NCBI RefSeq assembly: GCF_019049325.1
Contig: NZ_JAGMUO010000065.1
Span: 558,001-622,000 of the forward strand
Length of the DNA stretch: 64,000 nucleotides
Reading direction: 5' to 3'
DNA from: Streptomyces sp. AC512_CC834
GTDB lineage: Bacteria > Actinomycetota > Actinomycetes > Streptomycetales > Streptomycetaceae
The position numbers were made by a program, and so were the translations under genes. Under the pieces are notes generated by a model. The model made no database searches. It was not told the DNA's origin and was given only the letters and a program-made list of their open reading frames with translations. Below, piece after piece: positions 1-7,483 of the stretch (position 1 is the first letter of the stretch; every line of letters starts with the position of its first letter).

Positions 1-1519
1 CGTCGTACCAGTCGCCGCCCAGCTCAAGGCCGGCCGTGCTGGGCAGATAGCGGGCGACGGCGACCGCGCCGGGCAGTTTCGGCAGCCGGCGCGGCAGTAG
101 CTGGCGCTGGAGCATGCCGACGAGTTCGTGCTCGGCGTCGAAGGCGTGGGCGCGCATCAGGGCCTGCCCGGCGAGGCCCGCGGAGGCGGTGAGCAGGGCG
201 CGTTCGTCGGGTCCGAAGTCGTGCGGGGTGTCCCAGCCGATGAGGCAGGCGCCGGCCATGCGACCGCCGGCGGGCAGCGGGAGCACGGCCAGGCCGCCGG
301 GGCCGACGTCGGCGAGGGCCGGTTCGAGGTCGCCGGTGCCGGCGGGCCAGATCCGGGCGCGTCCCTCGCGCAGGGCGGCGGCGAGGGTGGGCATGGCCCG
401 TACCGGTGCGTCCGGCCACTCGGTGCGCCACTCAAGGCGCCACAGCTCGGGCCAGGACTCCGGTTCGGGCGGGTCGAGGACGGTGACGACGAGCCGGTCG
501 TTCTCCAGCTCGGCGAGCGCGATCCGGTCGGCGCGCAGCGGCCTGCGCAGGGCGGCGACCACGGCCTGGCTGACGTCCCGTACGGTGCCGGCGGTGGCCA
601 GCGCGGCGGCGAGCCGCTGGACGCGGGCCACGTCGGTGACCTCCGGACGCAGGGTGGAGGCGTCGACGACGGTGCCGACCAGACGCGTCGGCCGGCCGTC
701 GCCGCCGGGCAGCAGGCGCCCGCTCAGCCGCAGCCACTTCGGCGGGCCGGTGGGCTGCTCCACCCGGAACTCCAGCTCGCGGTCGCCGATCGACATGTGG
801 TCGGACTCGGTCACCGACATCAGCGACGGCAGGTCCTCCGGTACGGCGAGGCCCAGCAGCGTCTCGACCTTGCCGTCGAACTCGTCGGGGGCGAGGCCGA
901 ACAGGCGCAGGATGTCGTCGCCCACCTCCACCCGGCCGGTGTCCATGGCCAGGGTGAAAGCGCCCGGCCGCAACTCCTCGGCCGCGGCCTCGGCCTCGGC
1001 CGGGGTGGGGCAGGTCATGGCCTCGGCGATCAGTTCCAGGCACCGGCGGTCCTCGGCGTCGAACCCCTCCGGGCGCTCGGTCAGGGCGAGGAGGCAGCCG
1101 CCGCCGTCCCCGCGCACGGGCAGCGTGGCGAGCGAGAAGCCGCTCGACGGCACGTGCCGCGACTCGGCCGATCCGGCGAACTCCTCGGGCCCGACCCACA
1201 CCGCCTCGCCGGCGCGGTGGGCGTCGGCGACCGGGGAGCCGCCCGCCGCGGGGTAGCTGTCGCGTACGCCGTACAGGGTGCGCGGCGCGCCGGCCGACTC
1301 GGCCAGGCAGAGCAGCTCGCGGTCGTCGCCGGGCGAGTACAGGGCGGCGAAGGAGGCGCCCGCGAAGACCAGCGCCTGTTCGAGGATCCGGCGCGGCCGC
1401 TCCTCGGGCTCCGGGCCGGCCGCGATCGCCTTCAGGGCGCCCTCGGCACGCAGCGTCCTCGGTCCGCGTTCCGCAGCGCCCTGTCTGACCACGTCGCCAT
1501 TACAGCGCTTATGGGACAC
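1..1519 (-). CDS. GAF/PAS/SpoIIE-type serine phosphatase, 3' part missing
   Basis: The gene enters from the left edge, so only its N-terminal ~506 residues are visible. Reading the minus strand gives an N-terminal GAF-like region, a PAS segment (..LFGLAPDEFDGKVE..), a second GAF region and, at the edge, the start of a PP2C-like SpoIIE domain (ARYLPSTAGLELGGDWYD, where D of GGDWYD is a metal ligand in this family). Such proteins dephosphorylate STAS-type anti-anti-sigma factors and so act in partner-switching control of sigma factors in the cytosol. The GTG at 1519 is preferred because AGGGG lies 8 bases upstream; GTG at 1492 is the alternative. It is preceded by a long repeat tract rather than a gene. 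A C-terminal HATPase domain, common in the family, would lie outside the window. Confidence 0.85.
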   Translation of the reverse strand, partial: MSHKRCNGDVVRQGAAERGPRTLRAEGALKAIAAGPEPEERPRRILEQALVFAGASFAALYSPGDDRELLCLAESAGAPRTLYGVRDSYPAAGGSPVADAHRAGEAVWVGPEEFAGSAESRHVPSSGFSLATLPVRGDGGGCLLALTERPEGFDAEDRRCLELIAEAMTCPTPAEAEAAAEELRPGAFTLAMDTGRVEVGDDILRLFGLAPDEFDGKVETLLGLAVPEDLPSLMSVTESDHMSIGDRELEFRVEQPTGPPKWLRLSGRLLPGGDGRPTRLVGTVVDASTLRPEVTDVARVQRLAAALATAGTVRDVSQAVVAALRRPLRADRIALAELENDRLVVTVLDPPEPESWPELWRLEWRTEWPDAPVRAMPTLAAALREGRARIWPAGTGDLEPALADVGPGGLAVLPLPAGGRMAGACLIGWDTPHDFGPDERALLTASAGLAGQALMRAHAFDAEHELVGMLQRQLLPRRLPKLPGAVAVARYLPSTAGLELGGDWYD

Positions 1520-1679
1520 CCGCGCAGCCCCTACGGACCGGGTACCGGCGATCAGGGACCCACGGGGGCTCCCGGAGGCACCCCCGCGCGGGTCTACGGA
1601 GACCCGCGCGGGGGTGCCGACCCCACCCACTCCACCCACCCGGACACCACGCACCCCAGCCACCACGCACCGGACCGCC

Positions 1680-2175
1680 GGTCCGGCCCCGACGGGGCCG
1701 ATCGGCGGTCCAGGGGCTGGCGGTCCGGCGTCCGGCGTCGTCCGGCAGACCGGCGGTCCGGCGGCCCGGGGCCGTCCGGCAGTCCAGGGTCCGAGGCCGT
1801 CCGACAGTCCGGCGCCCGGCGTCGTCCGGCAGCCCGGCGGTCCGGGGCCGTCCAGCGTCCGGCGTCCGGCAGCCCGAGGCCGTCCGGCGGTCCAGGGTCC
1901 GGGGCCGTCCGACAGTCCGGCAGTCCGGCGCCCGGCGTCATCCGGCAGTCCGGAGTCCGGGGCCGTCCAGCGTCCGGCGTCCGGCGTCCGGCGTCCGGCG
2001 GTCCGGGGCCCGGCGGTCCGGGGCCCGGCGGTCCGGGGCCCGGCGTCGTCCGGCACTCCGGCCGTCCGGCGCCCGGCGTCATCCGGCAGCCCGACGGTCC
2101 GGCGGTCCGGGGCCGTCCAGGGTCCGGCAGCCCGGGGCCGTCCGGCGGTCCAGGGGCCGCCGGTCCCAGGGGGCC
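1680..2175. repeat. ~0.5 kb GTCCGGC-rich degenerate tandem repeat tract
   Basis: Between the phosphatase start (1519) and the protease stop (2229) the DNA consists almost entirely of short words such as GTCCGGC, GTCCGGGGCC and GTCGTCCGGCAG, repeated with small changes. Three perfect 15-bp copies of GGTCCGGGGCCCGGC lie at 2000-2014, 2015-2029 and 2030-2044. All frames are open on both strands because the unit has no stop, which produces long false ORFs. The 160 bp nearest the phosphatase (1520-1680) is less repetitive and should hold its promoter. No coding sequence is supported here. Confidence 0.85.
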
Positions 2176-2228
2176 GGTGCCTGAGGTGTCGCGCGTGAGG
2201 TGCGGGGCGTTACTACCGGTCCATCACA

Positions 2229-3575
2229 TCAGCCCGTCAGGCCCGAGCCGTCCCCGCTGCCGGCGCCCGTGCCGTCGCCCGCGTCACCGGCACCGGAGCC
2301 GTCACCCGTGTCACCGGCGTCACCCGCCTCACCGGTACCCGCGCCCGCGTCCCCGCCGCCGGCCTGCTCGCCGCCTGCCTCGTCGCCACCGCCGATGGCG
2401 TCGCCACCCCCGGCCTCGTCGCCGCCCGACTGGTCGCCCGCTCCGCCGGCCGCGTCGCCGCCGAGGGTGGCGCCGACCGCCTCCAGGGCGGTGGTGACCG
2501 GCTGGAAGAAGGTCTCGCCGCCGACGGTGCAGTCGCCGCTGCCGCCGGAGGTCAGGCCGATGGCGAGGCCGTCCTGCGTGAACAGGGAGCCGCCGCTGTC
2601 GCCCGGCTCGGCGCAGACGTCGGTCTGTATGAGGCCCGTGACCGTGCCCTCGGGGTAGTTGACCGTGGCGTCCAGGCCGAGAACCTGACCGTCGGCCAGT
2701 CCGGTCGTACTGCCCATCCGGAAGACCTGCTGCCCGACCGTCGCCTCGCCGGCCTGGCCGATCTGGAGGACCTGGTCACCGAGGTTGACCTCGCTCGGGG
2801 CCTCGGTCGCCGGATCGTCGTACTTCACGAGTGCGAAGTCACCCTCGCCGGGGAAGACCGCCTGGTCGACGGTGCCGATCGGCTGCCCGCCCTGCGCGTC
2901 GGACCACTGGTCGGCCGCGACCCCGCAGTGACCGGCCGTCAGGAAGGCGGGCGAGCCGTCGCCCGCGGTGACGTTGAAGCCGAGTGAGCAGCGCGCGCCG
3001 CCGCCGAAGATGGCGTCGCCGCCCGACACGAAGGTCTTGAAGGTGCCGGCGGACTTGTCGACGGTCGCCATGCCGGAGCCGAGGCCGTCGACGGTGGACT
3101 CCAACTGCTCCCACTTGTCACCGGTGACGGTGCTGTCGGCGGTCACCAGGATCTTGTTGGTGCGCGGGTCGATCGCCCACGAGGTGCCCGGGATGGTCGC
3201 CTCGGACTTCAGGGTCCGCGCGCCGCTCCTCAGCTCGCCCATGCTGTTGTCGACCTCGCGGACCTCCGCGCCCGCCTTCTTGGCCTGCACGACGACCTGG
3301 TTGTTGTCACCGGGGACGACGTTGACGACGAGCTGCTGCGCGCCGGAGTCGTAGTACGAGCCGGCGAAGGCGTCGCCGAGCATCCCGGCGAGCCGCGAGG
3401 CGAGGTCCGACGCGTCCGCCGCCTTGAGGGTCCTCGGCGCCGCCGCGGCGTCGTCCGGGGATCCGCCGTCCTGCGAGGCGTTGGCGTTCGGCAGCAGGAT
3501 GGCGGCCGCGCCGAGCGCCACCACACCGCCTGCCGCCATCGCGGCCTTGCGCTTCGGGATTCGCTTGTGACTCAA
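2229..3575 (-). CDS. Streptogrisin-type S1 (alpha-lytic) serine protease with Gly/Asp-rich tail
   Basis: A secreted chymotrypsin-fold endopeptidase of 448 aa. A signal peptide (KRIPKRKAAMAAGG then a hydrophobic stretch ending ANA, about residue 33) is followed by an alpha-lytic pro-region and the mature domain starting near SGGDAIFGGGARCSLGFNV. The catalytic triad is visible as TAGHC (His ~215), GDFALVKYDDP (Asp ~246) and GDSGGS (Ser ~326). From ~367 to the end the protein is a low-complexity Gly/Asp/Glu/Ala tail of ~80 residues, which small streptogrisins lack. Its function is unknown; substrate binding or a cell-wall spacer are guesses. The start is TTG at 3575, because AGGAGG lies 9 bases upstream and the resulting N-terminus is a normal signal peptide; the upstream ATG at 3707 gives an implausible leader. 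Confidence 0.92.
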   Translation of the reverse strand: MSHKRIPKRKAAMAAGGVVALGAAAILLPNANASQDGGSPDDAAAAPRTLKAADASDLASRLAGMLGDAFAGSYYDSGAQQLVVNVVPGDNNQVVVQAKKAGAEVREVDNSMGELRSGARTLKSEATIPGTSWAIDPRTNKILVTADSTVTGDKWEQLESTVDGLGSGMATVDKSAGTFKTFVSGGDAIFGGGARCSLGFNVTAGDGSPAFLTAGHCGVAADQWSDAQGGQPIGTVDQAVFPGEGDFALVKYDDPATEAPSEVNLGDQVLQIGQAGEATVGQQVFRMGSTTGLADGQVLGLDATVNYPEGTVTGLIQTDVCAEPGDSGGSLFTQDGLAIGLTSGGSGDCTVGGETFFQPVTTALEAVGATLGGDAAGGAGDQSGGDEAGGGDAIGGGDEAGGEQAGGGDAGAGTGEAGDAGDTGDGSGAGDAGDGTGAGSGDGSGLTG

Positions 3576-4156
3576 CCTACTCGACCTCCTGGGACCGGGG
3601 TGCGTGCCCGCCGGTCCGGCATCTGTTGGGGGCGCCTGGATGGCTGTTGGTACGCACCGGCCGGGCCGGGTGTTCAGACGGGTCGTCGGATCGCGCCGGA
3701 TCGACACCCTCCGCGACCGACCGGCGACGTACGGTCGCGATCACAGAGCGGAATCACTGCTTCAGCAAATCTGCACATCGAATGCCCAACCCGGTCACCC
3801 CCGTTGGGGGATCTGCACAACCCCGCGGCCCCCTGTACGCCTTTGGGGCGGGAGTGCCCCAATCGCCTGCGTAGGTGCAAGGGGTCGCACAAGCCGATGT
3901 CGCGCACCGTGTGAAGAAGTCGCCGCGACGGCGTGCGCGCTCCTGCACCGTTGGGCGCCCGGGCGTCGCAAGTGCCCTGGTGAGAGGGATGTTTGATTGG
4001 AAGCCCGGACCGGCCGCGTGCTTTGATCCATCGCACCGCGGGGGCCGCGGACGGCTCCGGAAACGGGCGCCCGGCGCCCGTGGTCGCGGCCGTCATCTGT
4101 CCCCAGAGGGGGCCGCTCCCCCCTTGTGAAATGGCTATACGAAGGGAAGTTCCATC
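3576..4156. promoter_or_regulatory. Divergent intergenic region between protease and peptide cluster
   Basis: 581 bases with no supported gene. It must carry the promoters of both the protease (leftward) and the precursor peptide (rightward). Visible structure: two direct copies of ATCTGCACA at 3769-3777 and 3811-3819, 42 bp apart start to start, flanking a CCCAAC/GTTGGG inverted repeat; and a small hairpin (AGGGGG 4107-4112, CCCCCT 4119-4124) just upstream of the precursor ribosome-binding site AAGGGAAG. Clear -35/-10 pairs could not be assigned by eye. Confidence 0.5.
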
Positions 4157-4372
4157 ATGAACTCCACCCCCCAGGTTGAGACCGTCGAGATCTCCGACGC
4201 CGACCTCGACAACGTCTCCGGCGGCCTGAACCTGAACGCCGTCGGCACCGTCACCGGCCTGGTGGACGGCATTGCCCCGGTCTCCGGCCTGGTCAACACG
4301 GCCGTCGGCACCGTCGAGGGTGTCACCGGCCTGAACACGGCCCCCGTCACGGGCCTGGTCGCCGGTCTCTGA
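4157..4372 (+). CDS. Double-glycine leader precursor peptide, cysteine-free core (NHLM export substrate)
   Basis: A 71-aa peptide. Residues 1-23 look like a double-glycine leader: acidic, with ISDADLDNVSGG directly before the expected cut after Gly-Gly. The predicted 48-residue core starts LNLNAVGTV and is built from V-[ST]-G-L-V words (TVTGLV, PVSGLV, PVTGLV) with Val, Gly, Thr, Asn and Ala, and ends VAGL. It has no Cys, Lys, Arg or aromatic residue. Similar Streptomyces peptides are often named 'type A2 lantipeptide', but without Cys no lanthionine can form and no LanM, YcaO or radical-SAM gene is nearby. The three downstream export genes explain how it is cleaved and secreted. Activity is unknown: bacteriocin, signal or surface-active peptide are all possible. 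RBS AAGGGAAG precedes the ATG. Confidence 0.85.
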   Translation: MNSTPQVETVEISDADLDNVSGGLNLNAVGTVTGLVDGIAPVSGLVNTAVGTVEGVTGLNTAPVTGLVAGL

Positions 4373-4391
4373 TCGCGCCCTTGTACCGCTG

Positions 4392-4423
4392 AGTCCCGGA
4401 GCCGTCCAGGCTCCGGGACTTTT
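4392..4423 (+). terminator. Perfect 12-bp hairpin terminator after the precursor gene
   Basis: AGTCCCGGAGCC (4392-4403) pairs perfectly with GGCTCCGGGACT (4409-4420) across a 5-base loop, followed by TTT. It lies 20 bases after the precursor stop and before the adaptor gene. It should end most transcripts after the small peptide gene and let some read through into the exporter genes, which would give excess precursor over transporter. Confidence 0.85.
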
Positions 4424-4456
4424 CGGCCGTTCTCTCAAGCCCGGGATACGTCAGCC

Positions 4457-5263
4457 GTGCAGTTCCGCCAACAGGCCCTCGCAAAACTCCAGTCACCGGA
4501 GGAACTAGACCTACCGGTGCGTTTCGCCCGCCCGCAGGGCTGGCTGGTGCTGTCCGTGACCGTGGTCGCGATGGCCGCCGCGTCCATGTGGGCGGTGGGC
4601 GGTTCGGTGACCTCCACGGTCGGCGCGCCCGCCATCCTCACCCACGGGCAGGGCAGTTATCTGCTGCAGAGTCCCGTTGCGGGCCAGGTGACCGCGGTCC
4701 TCGCGCGGCCGGGGCAGCGGCTGGCGGCCGACGCCCCCGTACTGAAGGTCCGCACCGCCGAGGGCGAGACCGTGGTCCGCACCGTCGACGCCGGCCGGGT
4801 CAGCGCGCTCGCGGCCACCGTCGGGCAGATCATCCAGACCGGCGCCAACGTCGCCTCGGTCGAGAAGGTCGCCCACGCCGACGACCCGCTCTACGCCACC
4901 GTCTACGTCCCCGCCGAGAACGCCGCCGCCATCCCCGCGCACGCCTCGGTCGACCTGAGTGTCCAGTCGGTGCCGACGCAGCAGTACGGCGTCCTGCACG
5001 GGCAGGTGAAGTCCGTGGACCGCTCGGCCCAGTCGGCGCAGACGATCGCCGCGTTCCTCGGGGACAGCCAGCTCGGCGAGCAGTTCACCAAGGAGGGCAG
5101 GCCGGTGGCCGTGACGGTCCGGCTGGACACCTCGAAGTCGACCGAGAGCGGCTACGCGTGGTCGTCGGCGGACGGACCGCCGTTCGAACTGACCTCCATG
5201 ACCCTGGCCTCGGGCTCGATCCGGCTGGCCGACGAGCGTCCCGTCGATTGGCTGCTGCCGTGA
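4457..5263 (+). CDS. HlyD-family adaptor of the NHLM peptide exporter
   Basis: A 268-aa protein with a short cytosolic N-terminus, one membrane segment (about residues 28-50, WLVLSVTVVAMAAASMWAVG) and an external beta-barrel/lipoyl-like region (SPVAGQVTAVLARPGQRL). It resembles the secretion protein of NHLM bacteriocin systems, a shortened HlyD-type adaptor that links the peptidase-transporter to the outside of the membrane. The start is GTG. Its stop overlaps the GTG of the peptidase/ABC gene (GTGA), so the two are translationally coupled. It follows the terminator after the precursor, fitting partial read-through. Confidence 0.85.
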   Translation: MQFRQQALAKLQSPEELDLPVRFARPQGWLVLSVTVVAMAAASMWAVGGSVTSTVGAPAILTHGQGSYLLQSPVAGQVTAVLARPGQRLAADAPVLKVRTAEGETVVRTVDAGRVSALAATVGQIIQTGANVASVEKVAHADDPLYATVYVPAENAAAIPAHASVDLSVQSVPTQQYGVLHGQVKSVDRSAQSAQTIAAFLGDSQLGEQFTKEGRPVAVTVRLDTSKSTESGYAWSSADGPPFELTSMTLASGSIRLADERPVDWLLP

Positions 5264-7482
5264 GCACCGCACAGGAGACACGGGGCAGACGCCGCGCCGC
5301 CCCGCCGAGGCGCAGCGTGCCCAAGGGCCGCGCCAGGACCGTCCGTACGCCCACCGTCCTCCAGATGGAGGCCGTGGAGTGCGGGGCGGCCTCCCTCGCG
5401 ATGGTCCTCGGCCACTACGGCCGCCATGTCCCGCTGGAGGAGCTGCGCATCGCCTGCGGCGTCTCCCGCGACGGGTCGCGCGCCAGCAATCTGCTGAAGG
5501 CGGCGCGCGGTTACGGGTTCACCGCCAAGGGCATGCAGATGGACCTGGCCGCGCTCGCCGAGGTGACGGCACCGGCCATCCTGTTCTGGGAGTTCAACCA
5601 CTACGTCGTCTACGACGGCATCGGGCGCCGGTTCGGACGGCGCGGGGTGTTCATCAACGACCCCGGCAAGGGCCGGCGCTTCGTGTCCCTGGAGGACTTC
5701 GACGGGTCCTTCACCGGGGTCGTGCTGACCATGGAGCCCGGCGAGGACTTCACCCGGGGCGGCCGCAAGCCGGGCGTGCTGGGCGCGATGCCGGCCCGGC
5801 TGCGCGGCACCGCCGGGACGCTGCCCGCCGCCGTGCTGGCGAGCCTGCTGCTGGTGGCGGTCGGCGCGACGGTGCCCGCGCTCAGCCGCACCTACATCGA
5901 CACGTTCCTGATCGGGGGACAGACCTCGCTGCTCGGCGTGCTGTTCGCGTCGATGGGGGCCTGTGTGCTGCTCACGGTGGTGCTGACCTGGCTCCAGCAG
6001 GCCAACCTCCTGCACGGCCGCATCATCTCCTCCACCCTCTCCAGCGCCCGTTTCCTGCGGCACCTGCTGCGGCTGCCGGTGACCTTCTTCTCCCAGCGCA
6101 GCCCCGCCGACCTGGTGCAGCGGCTGCAGTCCAACGACGCCGTCGCCGAAACGCTGGCCCGCGACCTCTCCGCCGCGGGCGTGGACGCGATCGTCGTCGT
6201 CCTGTACGCCGTGCTGCTGTACACGTACGACCCGCAGCTCACCTTCGTCGGCGTCGGCGTGGCGCTGCTCAACATCCTCGCGATGCGGGTCGTCATCCGG
6301 CTGCGCGCGACCCGTACGGCGAAGCTGCGGGCGGACACGGCGCGGCTGACCAACACCGCGTTCACCGGTCTCCAGCTCATCGAGACGATGAAGGCCACCG
6401 GCGGTGAGGACGGCTACTTCCGCAAGTGGGCGGGGCAGCACGCCACCACGCTGGAGGAGCAGCAGCGGCTGGGGGTGCCGAGCGCCTGGCTGGGCGTGGT
6501 CGCGCCGACGCTCGCGACGCTGAACAGCGGGCTGATCCTGTGGATCGGCGGTATGCGCGCGGTGGAGGGGCACATCTCGGTGGGTCTGCTGGTCGCCTTC
6601 CAGGCGCTGGTGGTCCGCTTCACGGCCCCGCTGACCCGGCTGAACGGGGTCGCGGGACGCATCCAGGACTTCGCGGCCGACGTGGCGCGACTGAAGGACG
6701 TGGAGAACTTCCGGGCGGACCCGCTCTACGACCGCCCGAGCGGCACCGACTCGACCCGTCGGCTGCACGGCCACGTCGAGCTGCAGAACATCTCCTTCGG
6801 CTACAACCCGCTGGACAAGCCGCTGCTCACCGGCTTCGACCTGACCGTCGGGCCGGGGCAGCAGGTGGCCCTGGTCGGCGGCTCGGGCAGCGGCAAGTCC
6901 ACGGTGTCCCGGCTGATCTCGGGTCTGTACGCCCCCTGGGACGGTGTGATCCGCATCGACGGGCAGCGGCTGGACGACATCCCGCGCGGGGCGCTGGCGT
7001 CCTCCGTCTCCTTCGTCGACCAGGACGTGTTCCTCTTCGAGGGCTCCGTGCGCGACAACGTGGCGCTGTGGGACCCGTCGATTCCCGACGACGCCGTGGT
7101 GGACGCGCTGGGGGACGCCGCGCTGTACGACGTCGTGATGCGCAGGCCGGGCGGCATCCACAGCCCGGTCGAGCAGGACGGCCGCAACTTCTCCGGCGGA
7201 CAGCGCCAGCGCCTGGAGATCGCGCGGGCCCTGGTGCGCCGGCCCAGCATCCTGGTCCTGGACGAGGTGACCAGCGCCCTGGACGCGGAGACCGAGCAGG
7301 TGGTGATGGACAACCTGCGCCGGCGCGGCTGTGCCTGCGTGGTGATCGCGCACCGGCTCAGCACCGTGCGGGACAGCGACGAGATCGTCGTCCTGGAGCA
7401 CGGCACGGTCGTGGAGCGCGGGCGGCACGGGGAGCTGGTGGCACGCGGTGGCGCGTACGCGGCGCTGGTCGGGGAGCGGTGA
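5260..7482 (+). CDS. NHLM-type ABC transporter with N-terminal C39 peptidase (peptidase/permease/ATPase)
   Basis: A 740-aa half-transporter that should cleave the precursor after Gly-Gly and export the core. The C39 peptidase domain shows Cys41 in LQMEAVECGAASLAMVLG, its His in FNHYVVYDG and Asp in INDPGKG. A six-helix permease domain follows (about 190-470), then the ATPase with Walker A VGGSGSGKST, signature FSGGQRQR, Walker B ILVLDEVTSALD and a switch His (AHRLST). The start is GTG at 5260 overlapping the adaptor stop; the frame is open further upstream to 4588, but that part lies over the adaptor gene and is not real. The next ABC gene starts one base after its stop. Confidence 0.95.
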   Translation: MSTAQETRGRRRAAPPRRSVPKGRARTVRTPTVLQMEAVECGAASLAMVLGHYGRHVPLEELRIACGVSRDGSRASNLLKAARGYGFTAKGMQMDLAALAEVTAPAILFWEFNHYVVYDGIGRRFGRRGVFINDPGKGRRFVSLEDFDGSFTGVVLTMEPGEDFTRGGRKPGVLGAMPARLRGTAGTLPAAVLASLLLVAVGATVPALSRTYIDTFLIGGQTSLLGVLFASMGACVLLTVVLTWLQQANLLHGRIISSTLSSARFLRHLLRLPVTFFSQRSPADLVQRLQSNDAVAETLARDLSAAGVDAIVVVLYAVLLYTYDPQLTFVGVGVALLNILAMRVVIRLRATRTAKLRADTARLTNTAFTGLQLIETMKATGGEDGYFRKWAGQHATTLEEQQRLGVPSAWLGVVAPTLATLNSGLILWIGGMRAVEGHISVGLLVAFQALVVRFTAPLTRLNGVAGRIQDFAADVARLKDVENFRADPLYDRPSGTDSTRRLHGHVELQNISFGYNPLDKPLLTGFDLTVGPGQQVALVGGSGSGKSTVSRLISGLYAPWDGVIRIDGQRLDDIPRGALASSVSFVDQDVFLFEGSVRDNVALWDPSIPDDAVVDALGDAALYDVVMRRPGGIHSPVEQDGRNFSGGQRQRLEIARALVRRPSILVLDEVTSALDAETEQVVMDNLRRRGCACVVIAHRLSTVRDSDEIVVLEHGTVVERGRHGELVARGGAYAALVGER

Positions 7483-7483
7483 G

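Noticed and set aside
4157..4372. Calling the precursor a lanthipeptide
   Set aside because: No cysteine in the core and no lanthionine synthetase gene nearby, though similar peptides carry that name.
4588..5259. Upstream extension of the C39 transporter frame
   Set aside because: It lies over the HlyD-like adaptor in another frame, is Arg/Pro-rich, and the true GTG at 5260 overlaps the adaptor stop.
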